Counted from the first letter of the stretch, positions 1 through 8,904 are shown. The stretch is 52,281 bases of DNA from DAOOOU01 sp964435635 (GCA_964435635.1 CAYSZU010000003.1:1-52281), one strand, 5' to 3'. Translations and numbers: made by a program. Notes: a model not told the origin generated them from the letters alone.

Positions 1-1
1 G

Positions 2-127
2 GAACCTTTAGATCGAACCCTAATGAAAAAGAAAAAAGAAAACCGTTCAAAGTTCACTCGTCAACAGAAAGAAAAAGAATACGGAACTAAGAGACAAATA
101 AGTATTAAGCCCGGCCGGGAAGATTAA
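2..127 (+). CDS. C-terminal tail of an unidentified protein (5' end outside window)
   Basis: An open frame enters from the left edge and stops at TAA 125-127, giving about 41 residues very rich in Lys, Arg, Glu and Gln and ending in KPGRED. Basic, low-complexity tails like this occur on RNA-binding proteins such as DEAD-box helicases, but nothing visible identifies the family. The frame is preferred over the alternative frame that stops at about 90 because it is longer and its composition looks like a real basic tail. The protein cannot be named from this fragment. Confidence 0.45.
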   Translation, partial: EPLDRTLMKKKKENRSKFTRQQKEKEYGTKRQISIKPGRED

Positions 128-141
128 GACTATGATGTTCG

Positions 142-168
142 CGACTTTGAGGAGCAAAATCAAAGTCG
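142..168. repeat. 9-bp perfect inverted repeat (hairpin)
   Basis: CGACTTTGA at 142-150 is mirrored exactly by TCAAAGTCG at 160-168 around a 9-nt loop, 15 bp after the stop of the first gene. No T-run follows, so it is not a classical intrinsic terminator. It could end or protect the upstream transcript. Confidence 0.5.
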
Positions 169-211
169 ATATTTAAAACCTATGTAACTAATATAAATTA
201 CTTTTAGGTCG

Positions 212-240
212 TTTAATTATAGTTTTATTTATGCTATAAT
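212..240 (+). promoter_or_regulatory. Extended -10 promoter for the DUF368 gene
   Basis: TGCTATAAT at 232-240 is a perfect extended -10 element. A weak -35 (TTTAAT, 212-217) lies 17 bp upstream. The start codon of the downstream gene is 20 bp after the -10, with GGAGG just before it. Confidence 0.6.
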
Positions 241-260
241 ATTTTTATTGGAGGCTCCTA

Positions 261-1067
261 ATGAAAACAATAATTAATTTTTTTAAGGGTATTATTATTG
301 GTCTAGCAACCCTTGTTCCTGGGGTTAGCGGGGGAACAATGTCAATAATTCTAGGGGTTTATGACGAAATGATTCATGCCTTAAGCACTATATTTAAAAA
401 TTTAAAAAAGAATTTTCTTTTTCTTGGCACATTGGGTATTGGTGGAATTATTGGGATTCTATCATTCAGTCGAATAATTGAATATTGTCTTACCAATTTT
501 ATGTTTCCAACTATCTATTTATTTTTAGGAGTGATATTCGGCGGCCTTCCTGTTTTATATAAGAAGACGAATACAACAAACAAAGCTAAAAAAGATTTTA
601 TTTATTTTATGATTGGTCTTGCTATTATTTTGATTATGACCTTGTATAAAGGAACAATAATTAATTTAGCTGCTTCAACTGGGATTTTAAATTATTTGTT
701 TTTAATTCTGGCCGGAATAATTATTGCTGTTGCTTTGATCCTCCCGGGAATAAGCACATCTTTTATGCTTCTTTCGTTAGGACTTTATGATATAACAATA
801 AAAGCGATTAATAATATTGAAATAAACTATTTATTACCAATTATGATTGGTTGTGTCTTCGGGGTAATTACAACAACTAAGATTTTAGAAAAGTTATTAA
901 GAAAAAAACCGCGGCAAACATACTTGTTAATTCTTGGCTTTGTGGCAGGCTCAATTATTGAAGTTTTTCCTGGAATACCCGGGGGAATGAATATTATTTA
1001 TACTATTATAACTTTTATTGCTGGTTTTATGGCAATAACGTTTATTAGTAGAAGATATAATGATTAA
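261..1067 (+). CDS. popT: DUF368 family membrane protein, putative polyprenyl-phosphate transporter
   Basis: This 268-residue polytopic membrane protein carries the family hallmark VPGVSGGT at residues 19-26 and a degenerate second copy (LPGIS) about 135 residues later. That pattern indicates the internally duplicated DUF368 fold. DUF368 proteins have been linked to recycling undecaprenyl phosphate across the membrane for cell-wall synthesis; PopT is the studied member. Start ATG 261 has GGAGG at a normal distance and a strong extended -10 promoter upstream. The ABC transporter genes follow after 23 bp, so co-transcription is likely. Family assignment is secure; the transport role is by analogy. 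Confidence 0.88.
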   Translation: MKTIINFFKGIIIGLATLVPGVSGGTMSIILGVYDEMIHALSTIFKNLKKNFLFLGTLGIGGIIGILSFSRIIEYCLTNFMFPTIYLFLGVIFGGLPVLYKKTNTTNKAKKDFIYFMIGLAIILIMTLYKGTIINLAASTGILNYLFLILAGIIIAVALILPGISTSFMLLSLGLYDITIKAINNIEINYLLPIMIGCVFGVITTTKILEKLLRKKPRQTYLLILGFVAGSIIEVFPGIPGGMNIIYTIITFIAGFMAITFISRRYND

Positions 1068-1090
1068 ATAATTTAGTAAGGAGTAAGATG

Positions 1091-1954
1091 ATGCTAAAAA
1101 TAGAAAATTTAACTAAATTCTATGGCCCAATAAAAGGCGTAGAAGAACTTTCCTTAGAAGTCAAAAAAGGTGAAATATTTGGTTTTATTGGGCCGAATGG
1201 TTCTGGTAAGTCAACAACAATTAGATGTATCATGAATCTAATTAATAAGACTTCGGGCAAGATTATTATTAATGGTCGAATAAACCAAAAAGATGATTTA
1301 GAGATCAAAAAAATCGTTGGGTATCTTCCAACAGAAGTTAATTTATACGACGATCTTACCGTTAAAGAGATGCTTGATTATAACGAATCTTTTTACGAAA
1401 AAGACTGTCATAAACGCCGAAGGGAGTTAGTTCAACACCTTCAAGTTGAAGAAAGTAAAAAGCTAGAAGATTTATCGCAAGGGAACCTTAAAAAAGTCGG
1501 AATAATCCTTGCTTTAATGCATCAGCCTAAATTAATTATTCTTGATGAACCAACAAGTGGTTTAGACCCTTTGATGCAAGAAGAGTTTTACCGAATTCTA
1601 TTAGAAGAAAAGAAAAGGGGAGCAACAATTTTTTGTTCAACTCATATTTTAGGCGAGATTAAAAAGATTTGTGATCGGGTTGGAATCATAAAAGATGGCA
1701 ATTTAATAAAAATAGAATCACTTAATGAATTAAAAAATAATCAATTCGAAATAATCACAATAAAAAGTAAAGAGATTACAAAAATTAAAAAGAAATTAAA
1801 AGGAAAAATAATTACTGAGGATAAGGAAACACTAAAAATTCTTTATTCCCAGCCAATTGATGAATTGATAAATATATTAAGTCAGTATAAGATTGAAAAA
1901 ATATTAATTGAAGATCCAGAGATAGAAGAACTATTTCTGCATTATTATCAGTAG
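1091..1954 (+). CDS. ABC transporter ATP-binding protein (ABC-2 exporter type)
   Basis: The 287-residue protein has Walker A GPNGSGKST at about residues 34-42, a signature loop LSQGNLKK near 130, Walker B followed by DEPTSGLDP, and an H-loop in CSTH. A C-terminal extension of about 80 residues is typical of exporter ATPases. It would power the membrane partner encoded immediately downstream. ATG 1088 is directly followed by ATG 1091; AAGGAG at 1078-1083 is better spaced for 1091, so that start is used. The substrate cannot be told from the sequence. Confidence 0.9.
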   Translation: MLKIENLTKFYGPIKGVEELSLEVKKGEIFGFIGPNGSGKSTTIRCIMNLINKTSGKIIINGRINQKDDLEIKKIVGYLPTEVNLYDDLTVKEMLDYNESFYEKDCHKRRRELVQHLQVEESKKLEDLSQGNLKKVGIILALMHQPKLIILDEPTSGLDPLMQEEFYRILLEEKKRGATIFCSTHILGEIKKICDRVGIIKDGNLIKIESLNELKNNQFEIITIKSKEITKIKKKLKGKIITEDKETLKILYSQPIDELINILSQYKIEKILIEDPEIEELFLHYYQ

Positions 1955-1963
1955 GTGAAGAAG

Positions 1964-2743
1964 ATGTTAAAAAGAGAATTAAAAGTAAATAGAAAAAGTT
2001 TTATAATCTGGACAATAACCTGTTTATGCCTTTTCTTAATGGGCTTTGCTATTTATCCGAGTTTTAACACCACAGATTTTGATGAAATCTTAAAAACAAT
2101 GCCAAAAGAATTTCTTAAAATGTTTAATATGGATATTAGTTCAATTGGTAATGTTTTCGGCTGGGTTAAAACGGAGGGTAACACTTTTCTGTTATTATTA
2201 ACAGGCCTATTTGCTTCAACCCTTGGATCAAGCATTATTCTTAAAGAGGAAAGTGAAAAGACAATCGAGTATCTTCATGCCAAACCAATCAAGCGAAATG
2301 ATATTATTAAAAACAAATTAATATGTGGCTTCATTTATATTTCCTTAATGATAATTATTGTGATGATTTTTAATTATGTTGGATTATATCTAAGTGGTGA
2401 ATTTAATAAAAAGGAATTCTTTATTTTAAGTTTCGCCCCGTTATTAGCTGCTATTCCTTTCTTTTTAATCAGCGCCTTTATTGCTACATTCTTTGATAAG
2501 ACAAAGAAAACTGGTGGTATCAGCATTGGCATTGTTTTTCTAAATTACTTTTTGCTAATTATTTCTAATCTAAATACTAACTTTGAGTTCTTAAAATACA
2601 CTTCTATTTATGGTTTAGCCAATTCACGAGATATAATTATTAATAATACAATTGGATTAGAGAGTATAATAATCGCAATAATAATCTCAATAGTATTCAT
2701 ATTATTAATATATCGTCGTTATAATAAAAAAGAATTAGTCTAA
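1964..2743 (+). CDS. ABC-2 type transporter permease
   Basis: A membrane protein of about 259 residues with roughly six hydrophobic segments and a charged loop containing EESEKTIEYLHAKPIKR. That layout is typical of ABC-2 permeases (TIEYL...P..R.....K). It lies directly after the ATPase gene and forms the exporter with it. GTG 1955 is in frame, but AGGTGAAG at 1953-1960 fits as the ribosome site for ATG 1964, so the shorter start is chosen. It ends just before a strong terminator. The exported substrate is unknown; such pairs often move lipids, peptides or drugs. Confidence 0.85.
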   Translation: MLKRELKVNRKSFIIWTITCLCLFLMGFAIYPSFNTTDFDEILKTMPKEFLKMFNMDISSIGNVFGWVKTEGNTFLLLLTGLFASTLGSSIILKEESEKTIEYLHAKPIKRNDIIKNKLICGFIYISLMIIIVMIFNYVGLYLSGEFNKKEFFILSFAPLLAAIPFFLISAFIATFFDKTKKTGGISIGIVFLNYFLLIISNLNTNFEFLKYTSIYGLANSRDIIINNTIGLESIIIAIIISIVFILLIYRRYNKKELV

Positions 2744-2745
2744 AA

Positions 2746-2775
2746 AAAACTTACCATTGGTAAGTTTTATTTTTC
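2746..2775. terminator. Bidirectional intrinsic terminator
   Basis: AAAACTTACC (2746-2755) pairs with GGTAAGTTTT (2759-2768) around a 3-nt loop. It has A- and T-runs on both sides and lies between the converging permease and DUF1003 genes. Confidence 0.85.
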
Positions 2776-3273
2776 TTCATTATCTTTATCAAGCAATCTT
2801 AGTATTTTTCTTTGTCCTGCTAAAATATCTCCTAATTGGTGATGTAATTCTTCTAAAATTAATTCGCTTTTTAAATTAGTTCGATAATCATTCTTGCTTC
2901 GAAGACTATCCTTTTTCGCTTGCCTGTTTTGGCTCATTAAAATAACTGGTGCTTGAAAAGCAGCAACTGTTGATAAACCTAAATTAAGCAAAATAAACGG
3001 ATAAGGGTCAACATTTTCAAAAGTAAAAACATTTAAACAAATCCAAGTAGCTAATATAAGCATAAAGCTAATGATAAAAAACCAACTACCAGCAAAACAA
3101 GCAATTTTATCCGATAAGACATCGCTATATTTACGATTTAAGGCATCTTCTTTATCAACATCAATCGCTACTGAGTCATCAACAAGTAACTCAACTAGAT
3201 CTGCTTCATTTTCATCTTCGAGATTATGATTTAATAACATTCTAACGATTTCTTTCCGTGTCTTTTTCTCCAT
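2767..3273 (-). CDS. DUF1003 family membrane protein
   Basis: The protein of about 168 residues has an acidic N-terminal third, two central transmembrane helices, and the DUF1003 signature between and after them (DPYPFILLNL, STVAAFQAPVILMSQNRQ). A charged C-terminal helix follows. The function of the family is not established. GTG 3282 is an in-frame alternative, but GGAGTG overlaps it and is well placed for ATG 3273. The gene converges with the ABC operon across a shared terminator and appears to be transcribed alone. Confidence 0.88.
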   Translation of the reverse strand: MEKKTRKEIVRMLLNHNLEDENEADLVELLVDDSVAIDVDKEDALNRKYSDVLSDKIACFAGSWFFIISFMLILATWICLNVFTFENVDPYPFILLNLGLSTVAAFQAPVILMSQNRQAKKDSLRSKNDYRTNLKSELILEELHHQLGDILAGQRKILRLLDKDNEEK

Positions 3274-3402
3274 TAATATCACTCCATTTTTCTACTAAAA
3301 GTATAACATATTAATGATTAATTAAAACAATATACGACAATTTTGCTTAAAACTAGACATTTCATTGGCATATTACAAAGAAGGGGAGTTATGATTTTTC
3401 AA

Positions 3403-3431
3403 TTGTGATAAAGACAAATATAAGGTATAAT
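3403..3431 (+). promoter_or_regulatory. Sigma-A type promoter for phosphoketolase
   Basis: TTGTGA at 3403-3408 and TATAAT at 3426-3431 are separated by exactly 17 bp. They lie 25 bp ahead of the chosen start of the phosphoketolase gene. Confidence 0.7.
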
Positions 3432-3456
3432 ATATTAAAGAATAGAGGTGGCTTTT

Positions 3457-5784
3457 GTGGCAATAATCTCGAAAGATGAAATAAACTTAATGGATAAATA
3501 TTTTAAGGCGGCAAACTATTTATCTGCGGCTCAAATGTATTTATTAGATAATCCTTTACTGCGGCGCCCATTAGTGATGGCTGATGTTAAGAAAAACCTT
3601 GTCGGTCACTGGGGAACCGTTCCTGGTCAAAACTTCATCTATATGCATCTAAATCGGATTATTAAAAAACGAAAACTAAACATGATATATATTTCTGGTC
3701 CTGGACATGGTGGAAACGGAATGGTTGCAAATACGTATTTTGAAGGTTCCTATACTGAATTGTATCCTGATGTTCCAGAAAACTATGAAGGTTTAAAAAA
3801 AATTTGTAAGCAATTTAGTTTTCCGGGTGGCGTTTCTAGTCATGTAGCTCCAGAAATACCCGGCTCAATTAATGAAGGTGGTGAATTAGGCTACTGCTTA
3901 GCTCACGCTTTTGGGGCGGTGTTAGATAATCCTGACTTAATTGTTGCTTGTGTTGTTGGAGATGGTGAGGCAGAGACTGGCCCTCTAGCAGCTTCTTGGC
4001 AACTGAATAAAATAGTTAATCCTAAAACAGATGGGATTGTATTACCAATATTACATTTAAACGGTTATAAGATAGCAAATCCAACTATTTTAGCCCGGAT
4101 AACGCCTTTAGAGATTGATCAATATTTCAAGGGAATGGGCTGGCAACCTTACTATGTTGAAGGTCGTAATATAAAACAAATGCATAAAAAAATGGCCCGA
4201 GCTTTAGAAGAAATTTGTCAGAAATACGAAAAAATAAAAAAAATGAATCGAAAGAATATCGTTCGCCCCTTATGGCCAATGATAGTTTTAAAAACACCTA
4301 AAGGATGGACTGGACCAAGTTCAATTGTTGATAGTTTTAAAGCTCACCAAGTGCCAATTGTTGTTAAAAATGATCCGGCTAAGTTAGCAGAGTTAGAAAA
4401 GTGGCTTAGAAGTTATCACCCCGAAGATTTATTTACCGCCGAAGGAAAACTATTACCAGAATTAAAAGATCTAACCCCACAAGGAAAGTATCGAATGGGA
4501 ATTAATCCTAATACTAATGGGGGGTTACTTTTAAATGAAATCGCAGTCCCGAATTTTAGAAAATATGGTTTAAAAATAAATGCACCAGGAACAATCGAAG
4601 CTTCAGATATGATGGAGTTAGGAAAATATATTAGAGACTTAATTACTTTAAATCCTGATAATTTTAGAATTTTTGGTCCGGATGAAGCTTTATCAAATCG
4701 TCTTAATCATGCTTTTGAAGTTACTAACCGACAATGGAATGGTAAAAAGATGGCTAACGATGAATTATTAGCAACTGAGGGCCGAATAATCGATAGTGTA
4801 CTATCAGAACACTTATGCGAAGGCATGCTAGAAGGTTATTTACTAACTGGTCGCCATGGTTTTCTTCATTCCTATGAAGCTTTTATTAGAATTATCGATT
4901 CAATGACATCACAACACGCTAAGTGGTTAAAAGTGACCCAAGATATTCCATGGCGTAAAGAGATTGCTTCGCTAAACTATATTTTAACAAGTAATTTATG
5001 GCAACAAGACCATAACGGTTTTACCCATCAAGATCCTGGCTTTCTTGATCACATTGTAACTAAAAAAGCAGATATAATTCGTGCTTATTTGCCGTATGAT
5101 GCTAATTCACTAATATGTAGTTTTGATCATTGTATAAAATCAAAAGGTTATATTAATGTAATTATTGCTTCGAAGTATCCCCGTCCTCAATGGTTAGATA
5201 TGGCTGATACAATTGAACATTGTGAAAAAGGAATTGGTATTTGGGAGTGGGCAAGTACATATGAAGGAAAGAATCCGGATGTAGTTTTAGCTTGTTGTGG
5301 TGATACTCCAACCCTTGAAGTTCTTGGGGCGGTATCGATTATTAAAAAGAGAATGCCTAAGTTAAGAGTTCGGGTTGTTAATGTTCTTGATTTAATGAAA
5401 TTACAATCAAACACTACTCACCCTCATGGCTTAAAAGATAAAGATTATAATGATATATTCACCTTAAATAAACATATTATTATGGCTTTTCACGGCTATC
5501 CAAGTTTAATCCACCAATTGACTTATAAAAGAGCAAATACTAATTTACATGTTCATGGTTACAACGAAGAAGGAACAATAACAACGGCTTTTGATATGCG
5601 AGTACAAAATAAAATTGATCGTTATCACTTAATTTTAGATGTGCTAAAATATTTACCCCAAAAAGAAACAGCTGAAGCATTAAAATTAAAACTCTATTGC
5701 GAAGAACAATTACTTAAACATCATGATTATATTCGTGAACACGGAATAGACATTGAAGAAATTCGTAATTGGCGCTGGGAATAA
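3457..5784 (+). CDS. xfp: Phosphoketolase (xylulose-5-P / fructose-6-P)
   Basis: This 775-residue protein is a thiamine-diphosphate enzyme that splits xylulose 5-phosphate (often also fructose 6-phosphate) with phosphate. The products are acetyl phosphate plus glyceraldehyde 3-phosphate or erythrose 4-phosphate. Visible family motifs are SGPGHGGNG in the first domain, the ThDP/Mg motif GDGEAETGP near residue 169, and LNGYKIANPT. Phosphoketolase-specific stretches run to the C-terminus and the length is normal. GTG 3448 is in frame, but AGAGGTGG at 3444-3451 overlaps it and favours GTG 3457. It has its own promoter. Acetyl phosphate gives ATP through acetate kinase, suggesting a fermentative bacterium that uses pentoses. 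Confidence 0.96.
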   Translation: MAIISKDEINLMDKYFKAANYLSAAQMYLLDNPLLRRPLVMADVKKNLVGHWGTVPGQNFIYMHLNRIIKKRKLNMIYISGPGHGGNGMVANTYFEGSYTELYPDVPENYEGLKKICKQFSFPGGVSSHVAPEIPGSINEGGELGYCLAHAFGAVLDNPDLIVACVVGDGEAETGPLAASWQLNKIVNPKTDGIVLPILHLNGYKIANPTILARITPLEIDQYFKGMGWQPYYVEGRNIKQMHKKMARALEEICQKYEKIKKMNRKNIVRPLWPMIVLKTPKGWTGPSSIVDSFKAHQVPIVVKNDPAKLAELEKWLRSYHPEDLFTAEGKLLPELKDLTPQGKYRMGINPNTNGGLLLNEIAVPNFRKYGLKINAPGTIEASDMMELGKYIRDLITLNPDNFRIFGPDEALSNRLNHAFEVTNRQWNGKKMANDELLATEGRIIDSVLSEHLCEGMLEGYLLTGRHGFLHSYEAFIRIIDSMTSQHAKWLKVTQDIPWRKEIASLNYILTSNLWQQDHNGFTHQDPGFLDHIVTKKADIIRAYLPYDANSLICSFDHCIKSKGYINVIIASKYPRPQWLDMADTIEHCEKGIGIWEWASTYEGKNPDVVLACCGDTPTLEVLGAVSIIKKRMPKLRVRVVNVLDLMKLQSNTTHPHGLKDKDYNDIFTLNKHIIMAFHGYPSLIHQLTYKRANTNLHVHGYNEEGTITTAFDMRVQNKIDRYHLILDVLKYLPQKETAEALKLKLYCEEQLLKHHDYIREHGIDIEEIRNWRWE

Positions 5785-5794
5785 GAGATACCTC

Positions 5795-5823
5795 TTGCTT
5801 TAAAAAAACAGTTATGATAAAAT
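5795..5823 (+). promoter_or_regulatory. Promoter upstream of the prs leader
   Basis: TTGCTT (5795-5800) and TAAAAT (5818-5823) are 17 bp apart, with the TG of an extended -10 (TGATAAAAT). It lies in the gap after phosphoketolase and ahead of the structured leader. Confidence 0.6.
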
Positions 5824-5828
5824 TAAGT

Positions 5829-5942
5829 GGGTGGTAATATGAAGTTGGTAATTACATATTTTAAATCATATTACGCTACTTTATGGAATAAAACTATTAT
5901 AAGTTAATTGGTAACAATAAACTTATAATTTTTTTTGGGAGG
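5829..5942 (+). promoter_or_regulatory. Two-hairpin leader with terminator-like stem before prs
   Basis: The first stem is GTAATATGA (5834-5842) against TCATATTAC (5866-5874), a perfect 9 bp. The second is ATTATAAGTT (5896-5905) against AACTTATAAT (5920-5929), a perfect 10 bp, followed by eight T (5929-5936) and at once by the prs ribosome site GGGAGG. A 22-codon frame (5839-5907, starting MKLVITYFK) has a GGGTGG site in front and its stop inside the second stem. Its ATG is covered by the first stem. The arrangement resembles transcription attenuation of prs. It could also simply be the terminator of the upstream gene. Confidence 0.5.
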
Positions 5943-5946
5943 AAAT

Positions 5947-7122
5947 ATGGGAGAAACAAAATCAACAGGTAAAGAAGAACCTAAAATGCTACCTAGTGAT
6001 CTTAAATTGCGTTTAATGGCTTTTAAAAGTTCATTAGAATTAGGAAAAATGGTTAATCAACACTTACTTAGAATGCATAATTTAGATGCTGAGCAAAGCA
6101 CTTTTTTAATTAATGCCAAAGAAAGTTGGTTTAATGACGGCCACCAAAAAGTCGAGTTACTTGATACAGTTCGCTCAAAGGATGTTTATTTTCTAACGGA
6201 TATTGGCAATTATTCAATTGAATACACAATGCACGGTTTTACTAATCACGCTTCACCAAACGATTTAGCCCAACAACTAAAAGATGGTATTGGTAGTTGC
6301 AAATGCCATACTAATTCTATCTCAATTATAATGCCCTTATTATTTGCTGGTCGTCAGCATCGCCGTAAAGGACGAGAAGCTTTAAGCTGTGCCACCTTTC
6401 TTCATGAAATCGACAAACACTGTGGAATTAACCGACTATTAACTTTTGATGCTCATGATGAAGGGGTTCAACAAGCAATGTTTGACACCGAATTTGATAA
6501 CTTTTACGCTTCTAATGTTATTTTAAAAGATTTTATTACAGCGGCTTCAAAAGAAGAATTAGAAGATATTATCTTTGTTGCACCCGATTACGGTGCGATG
6601 GGCCGAACTACTTTCTATTTAAATTCATTTAACTCACCTTTTATAAAACGCTCATCAGGAAGTTTTTATAAAGAAAGAGATTGCAATAACATGGTCGATG
6701 GAAAATATCCGGTAATTAGACATGAATACTCTGGTAAGGATGATATTAAAGGAAAGACGGCGTTAATAATTGATGACATGATAGCTTCAGGAGGGTCAAT
6801 GATTGATGTTATTGATGGCTTAAATGAAAGAGGCGTATCTAATATTTATATAATATGTACTTATACTTTATTTACTGAAGGAGTAGAAAAGTTTAATCAA
6901 TATTTTAATGAGGGTAAATTATCAGGAATATATACAACTAATTTAAGTTATATTCCAAAAGAATATGCCGAACTAGAATGGCTTCACGTCGTTGATTGTT
7001 CAGAATATATTGCTCAGATAATTTATAATCTGCAAAATGATAAATCTATTTCGACCTTATTAAATGATCGAAGTTATCCTTGTCAATTATTGGAAAAAAA
7101 GTTTAGGAATGAAATAATATAA
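5947..7122 (+). CDS. prs: Ribose-phosphate pyrophosphokinase (PRPP synthetase), long form
   Basis: The enzyme makes PRPP from ribose 5-phosphate and ATP for nucleotide, His and Trp synthesis. The 391-residue protein has the PRPP-binding loop LIIDDMIASGGSM near residues 273-285, the phosphoribosyl-transferase fold region FVAPDYGAMGR, and a DAHD motif near 175. It is about 75 residues longer than the classical enzyme, as in the long-form PRPP synthetases of some Firmicutes. TTG 5935 is in frame, but GGGAGG at 5937-5942 sets ATG 5947. The neighbouring phosphoketolase uses the same pentose-phosphate pool. A terminator-like stem sits directly ahead of the gene. Confidence 0.93.
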   Translation: MGETKSTGKEEPKMLPSDLKLRLMAFKSSLELGKMVNQHLLRMHNLDAEQSTFLINAKESWFNDGHQKVELLDTVRSKDVYFLTDIGNYSIEYTMHGFTNHASPNDLAQQLKDGIGSCKCHTNSISIIMPLLFAGRQHRRKGREALSCATFLHEIDKHCGINRLLTFDAHDEGVQQAMFDTEFDNFYASNVILKDFITAASKEELEDIIFVAPDYGAMGRTTFYLNSFNSPFIKRSSGSFYKERDCNNMVDGKYPVIRHEYSGKDDIKGKTALIIDDMIASGGSMIDVIDGLNERGVSNIYIICTYTLFTEGVEKFNQYFNEGKLSGIYTTNLSYIPKEYAELEWLHVVDCSEYIAQIIYNLQNDKSISTLLNDRSYPCQLLEKKFRNEII

Positions 7123-7125
7123 AAC

Positions 7126-7153
7126 AAAAAAGGAGGCATAGTCTCCCTTTTTT
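7126..7153. terminator. Bidirectional intrinsic terminator
   Basis: GGAG (7132-7135) pairs with CTCC (7143-7146), extended by an A-run on the left and a T-run on the right. It lies between the converging prs and the minus-strand hypothetical gene. Confidence 0.75.
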
Positions 7154-7163
7154 ATTTATCGTC

Positions 7164-8117
7164 TTAATTAAGGGAATAGCCCTCAAAAAGTTCTTTTAAA
7201 GTTTCAATGTTTTGATTGCGCTCATCAGATAAATATAACTCCTTTGCTTCTTCTGGTGATACTTTTTTAGGAAAAGAAATAACTGATTGGTCTTTTAAAA
7301 ATATGCCAACTCTAGTAAAATCACCATTATCTTCGACTAGTAGCTCGCCAAAACCATCAAGCGGTTCTCTATTAACTGCAGCGATTAACTTTCTAATTAG
7401 CGTTGTCGACAAAATAATTTTAGCACGCGGATTATTAACTAAGCCGTTTATATTCTTTTGAAGAACATCTAAGAAAGACTTATTAATCTCAAAAGGAGGA
7501 TGGTGATAATATGTTTCAAAGACAGATAAAAGATAAAATTCTAAATCAACTAATTCAAAGGCTTCTGACATAACAAAAGGCACAACCGGTTTTCCCTTAA
7601 TGGTCTTTTCCTCTTTAGTAGTAATAGAATCATTAAGGCGAGGCCCATCGCCCCCGCGTAATAACATCCCCTTCGAATCATATTCGGCAAAAAGATGATG
7701 TTTTTGTTTTTTACCTTTATCAAAAGAAGAGTTATGTACGAAAGTAACTTCGTGAGTAAAACCTTCGGCTTTTTCAACAACCCTTTCCTGATAAGATATT
7801 AAAGTAGCAGGATTAGAACGAAGAAAAGTTAATGCGACTTGATCATCTTCCACCTTGCATAAAGCGCTAAGAGGAAAATCTCTTCTAGTTGATTCAACGC
7901 GAATTTCTTCATCATTACTATCAATAATCTCAATACCATGAAGAGCAACAAAGCGATATTTTTTTTGAATTCGATCATAAAACTTTTGGGATAAAGAAAC
8001 TAAAAGATAGTCTTTTAATAATACAATATAGGGGCGATGACGCGAGTTAAAGATATGATTATTACTCATATTACCGGGAAGATTATCTAATAAAAATGTT
8101 AATACTTGACTATCCAT
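7164..8117 (-). CDS. Hypothetical cytoplasmic protein, 317 aa
   Basis: I do not recognise this protein. It is soluble with no signal peptide or membrane helix and has a mixed alpha/beta composition. It includes a central stretch with KGKPVVPFVMSEAFELVDLE and a C-terminal part with alternating hydrophobic strands (GELLVEDNGDFTRVGIFLKD). ATG 8126 is also in frame, but AAGGA at 8126-8130 (minus strand) overlaps it and is well placed for ATG 8117. It is transcribed alone, convergent with prs. The regular codon use and good ribosome site support a real gene; no function can be proposed. Confidence 0.75.
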   Translation of the reverse strand: MDSQVLTFLLDNLPGNMSNNHIFNSRHRPYIVLLKDYLLVSLSQKFYDRIQKKYRFVALHGIEIIDSNDEEIRVESTRRDFPLSALCKVEDDQVALTFLRSNPATLISYQERVVEKAEGFTHEVTFVHNSSFDKGKKQKHHLFAEYDSKGMLLRGGDGPRLNDSITTKEEKTIKGKPVVPFVMSEAFELVDLEFYLLSVFETYYHHPPFEINKSFLDVLQKNINGLVNNPRAKIILSTTLIRKLIAAVNREPLDGFGELLVEDNGDFTRVGIFLKDQSVISFPKKVSPEEAKELYLSDERNQNIETLKELFEGYSLN

Positions 8118-8179
8118 CTCAATCATCCTTACAACAAAATACTACCATAATTGGAGTTGAAACTCAATTGTTATTGATA

Positions 8180-8207
8180 TTGCAAAAACCTTAATAGTTG
8201 TTATAAT
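8180..8207 (+). promoter_or_regulatory. Sigma-A type promoter
   Basis: TTGCAA (8180-8185) and TATAAT (8202-8207) with a 16-bp spacer, 20 bp before the ATG at 8227. Confidence 0.7.
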
Positions 8208-8226
8208 AAATGTATGAGGTGTAAAA

Positions 8227-8649
8227 ATGAAACACAAAAGAAATCGCGTCCTATCTATTATGATTATTATAATTATTAGTTTAACAATTATTTGTTTATT
8301 TAATAAAACTTGTTTTAAAAGTAGGTATACTAAAATAATTAAGAACTATGATATTGAGATCAAGGTACCTTTCTTGTCATATTATACCGGTGAAACTAAA
8401 AAGGAAAATGTTTACGAAGTAAATATGACTGCAATAAGGGAATTGGTTGTAGTTAAGGAAGAAATTGAGCAGTATCTAGCCGAATTAGATAAGCTAGACT
8501 GCCAAAAAGGCTTATATTACGATAAAGTAAGTGACATTACGATTCATGACTATACTATTTCTCACGAGGGAATATGGTTTACGAAAACAATAACAATAAG
8601 ATATTCGTTAGGCCAGTTTTGTTTTGATAATGTTGATGACGCGAGCTAG
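8227..8649 (+). CDS. Hypothetical membrane-anchored protein, 140 aa
   Basis: A basic N-terminus (KHKRNR) is followed by one hydrophobic helix at about residues 9-26, then a charged domain of about 110 residues that would lie outside the cell. Cys occurs in pairs around the anchor (C23, C29) and in the domain (near 92 and 132). No family is recognised. The start is supported by GAGGTG 8 bp upstream and a good promoter. The next small gene begins 3 bp after the stop, so the two are probably translated from one message. Confidence 0.7.
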   Translation: MKHKRNRVLSIMIIIIISLTIICLFNKTCFKSRYTKIIKNYDIEIKVPFLSYYTGETKKENVYEVNMTAIRELVVVKEEIEQYLAELDKLDCQKGLYYDKVSDITIHDYTISHEGIWFTKTITIRYSLGQFCFDNVDDAS

Positions 8650-8652
8650 AAC

Positions 8653-8904
8653 ATGAATTATATAGAAGAAGATCTTACTAATAAACTTCACCAAAAATAT
8701 GGTCAAGATATTTATATCTCTGGAGAACAACTCTCACTTCTAAATGATTTAAAAATTAATATTAATGAATTTAAAAATACTAACGAATTACTATTGTTTT
8801 TAAATCAATATTTAACCAGTAACCAAGAAACCGAAAACGAGCAAATTGAAATGCTCATAGAAGACTTACAGAACAATATGTACTATAACTATTATCATAA
8901 GTAA
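8653..8904 (+). CDS. Small hypothetical protein, 83 aa
   Basis: This acidic, helical, soluble small protein is rich in Asn, Glu and Leu and ends in a Tyr-rich tail (MYYNYYHK). It starts 3 bp after the previous stop with only a weak ribosome site, which suggests translational coupling. Its stop lies inside the left arm of a perfect 15-bp inverted repeat. No family is recognised. Confidence 0.6.
   Translation: MNYIEEDLTNKLHQKYGQDIYISGEQLSLLNDLKININEFKNTNELLLFLNQYLTSNQETENEQIEMLIEDLQNNMYYNYYHK

Noticed and set aside
5839..5907. 22-codon leader ORF as a confirmed gene
   Set aside because: Its ribosome site sits almost at the predicted transcript 5' end and its ATG is in a stem, so it is kept only as part of the leader.
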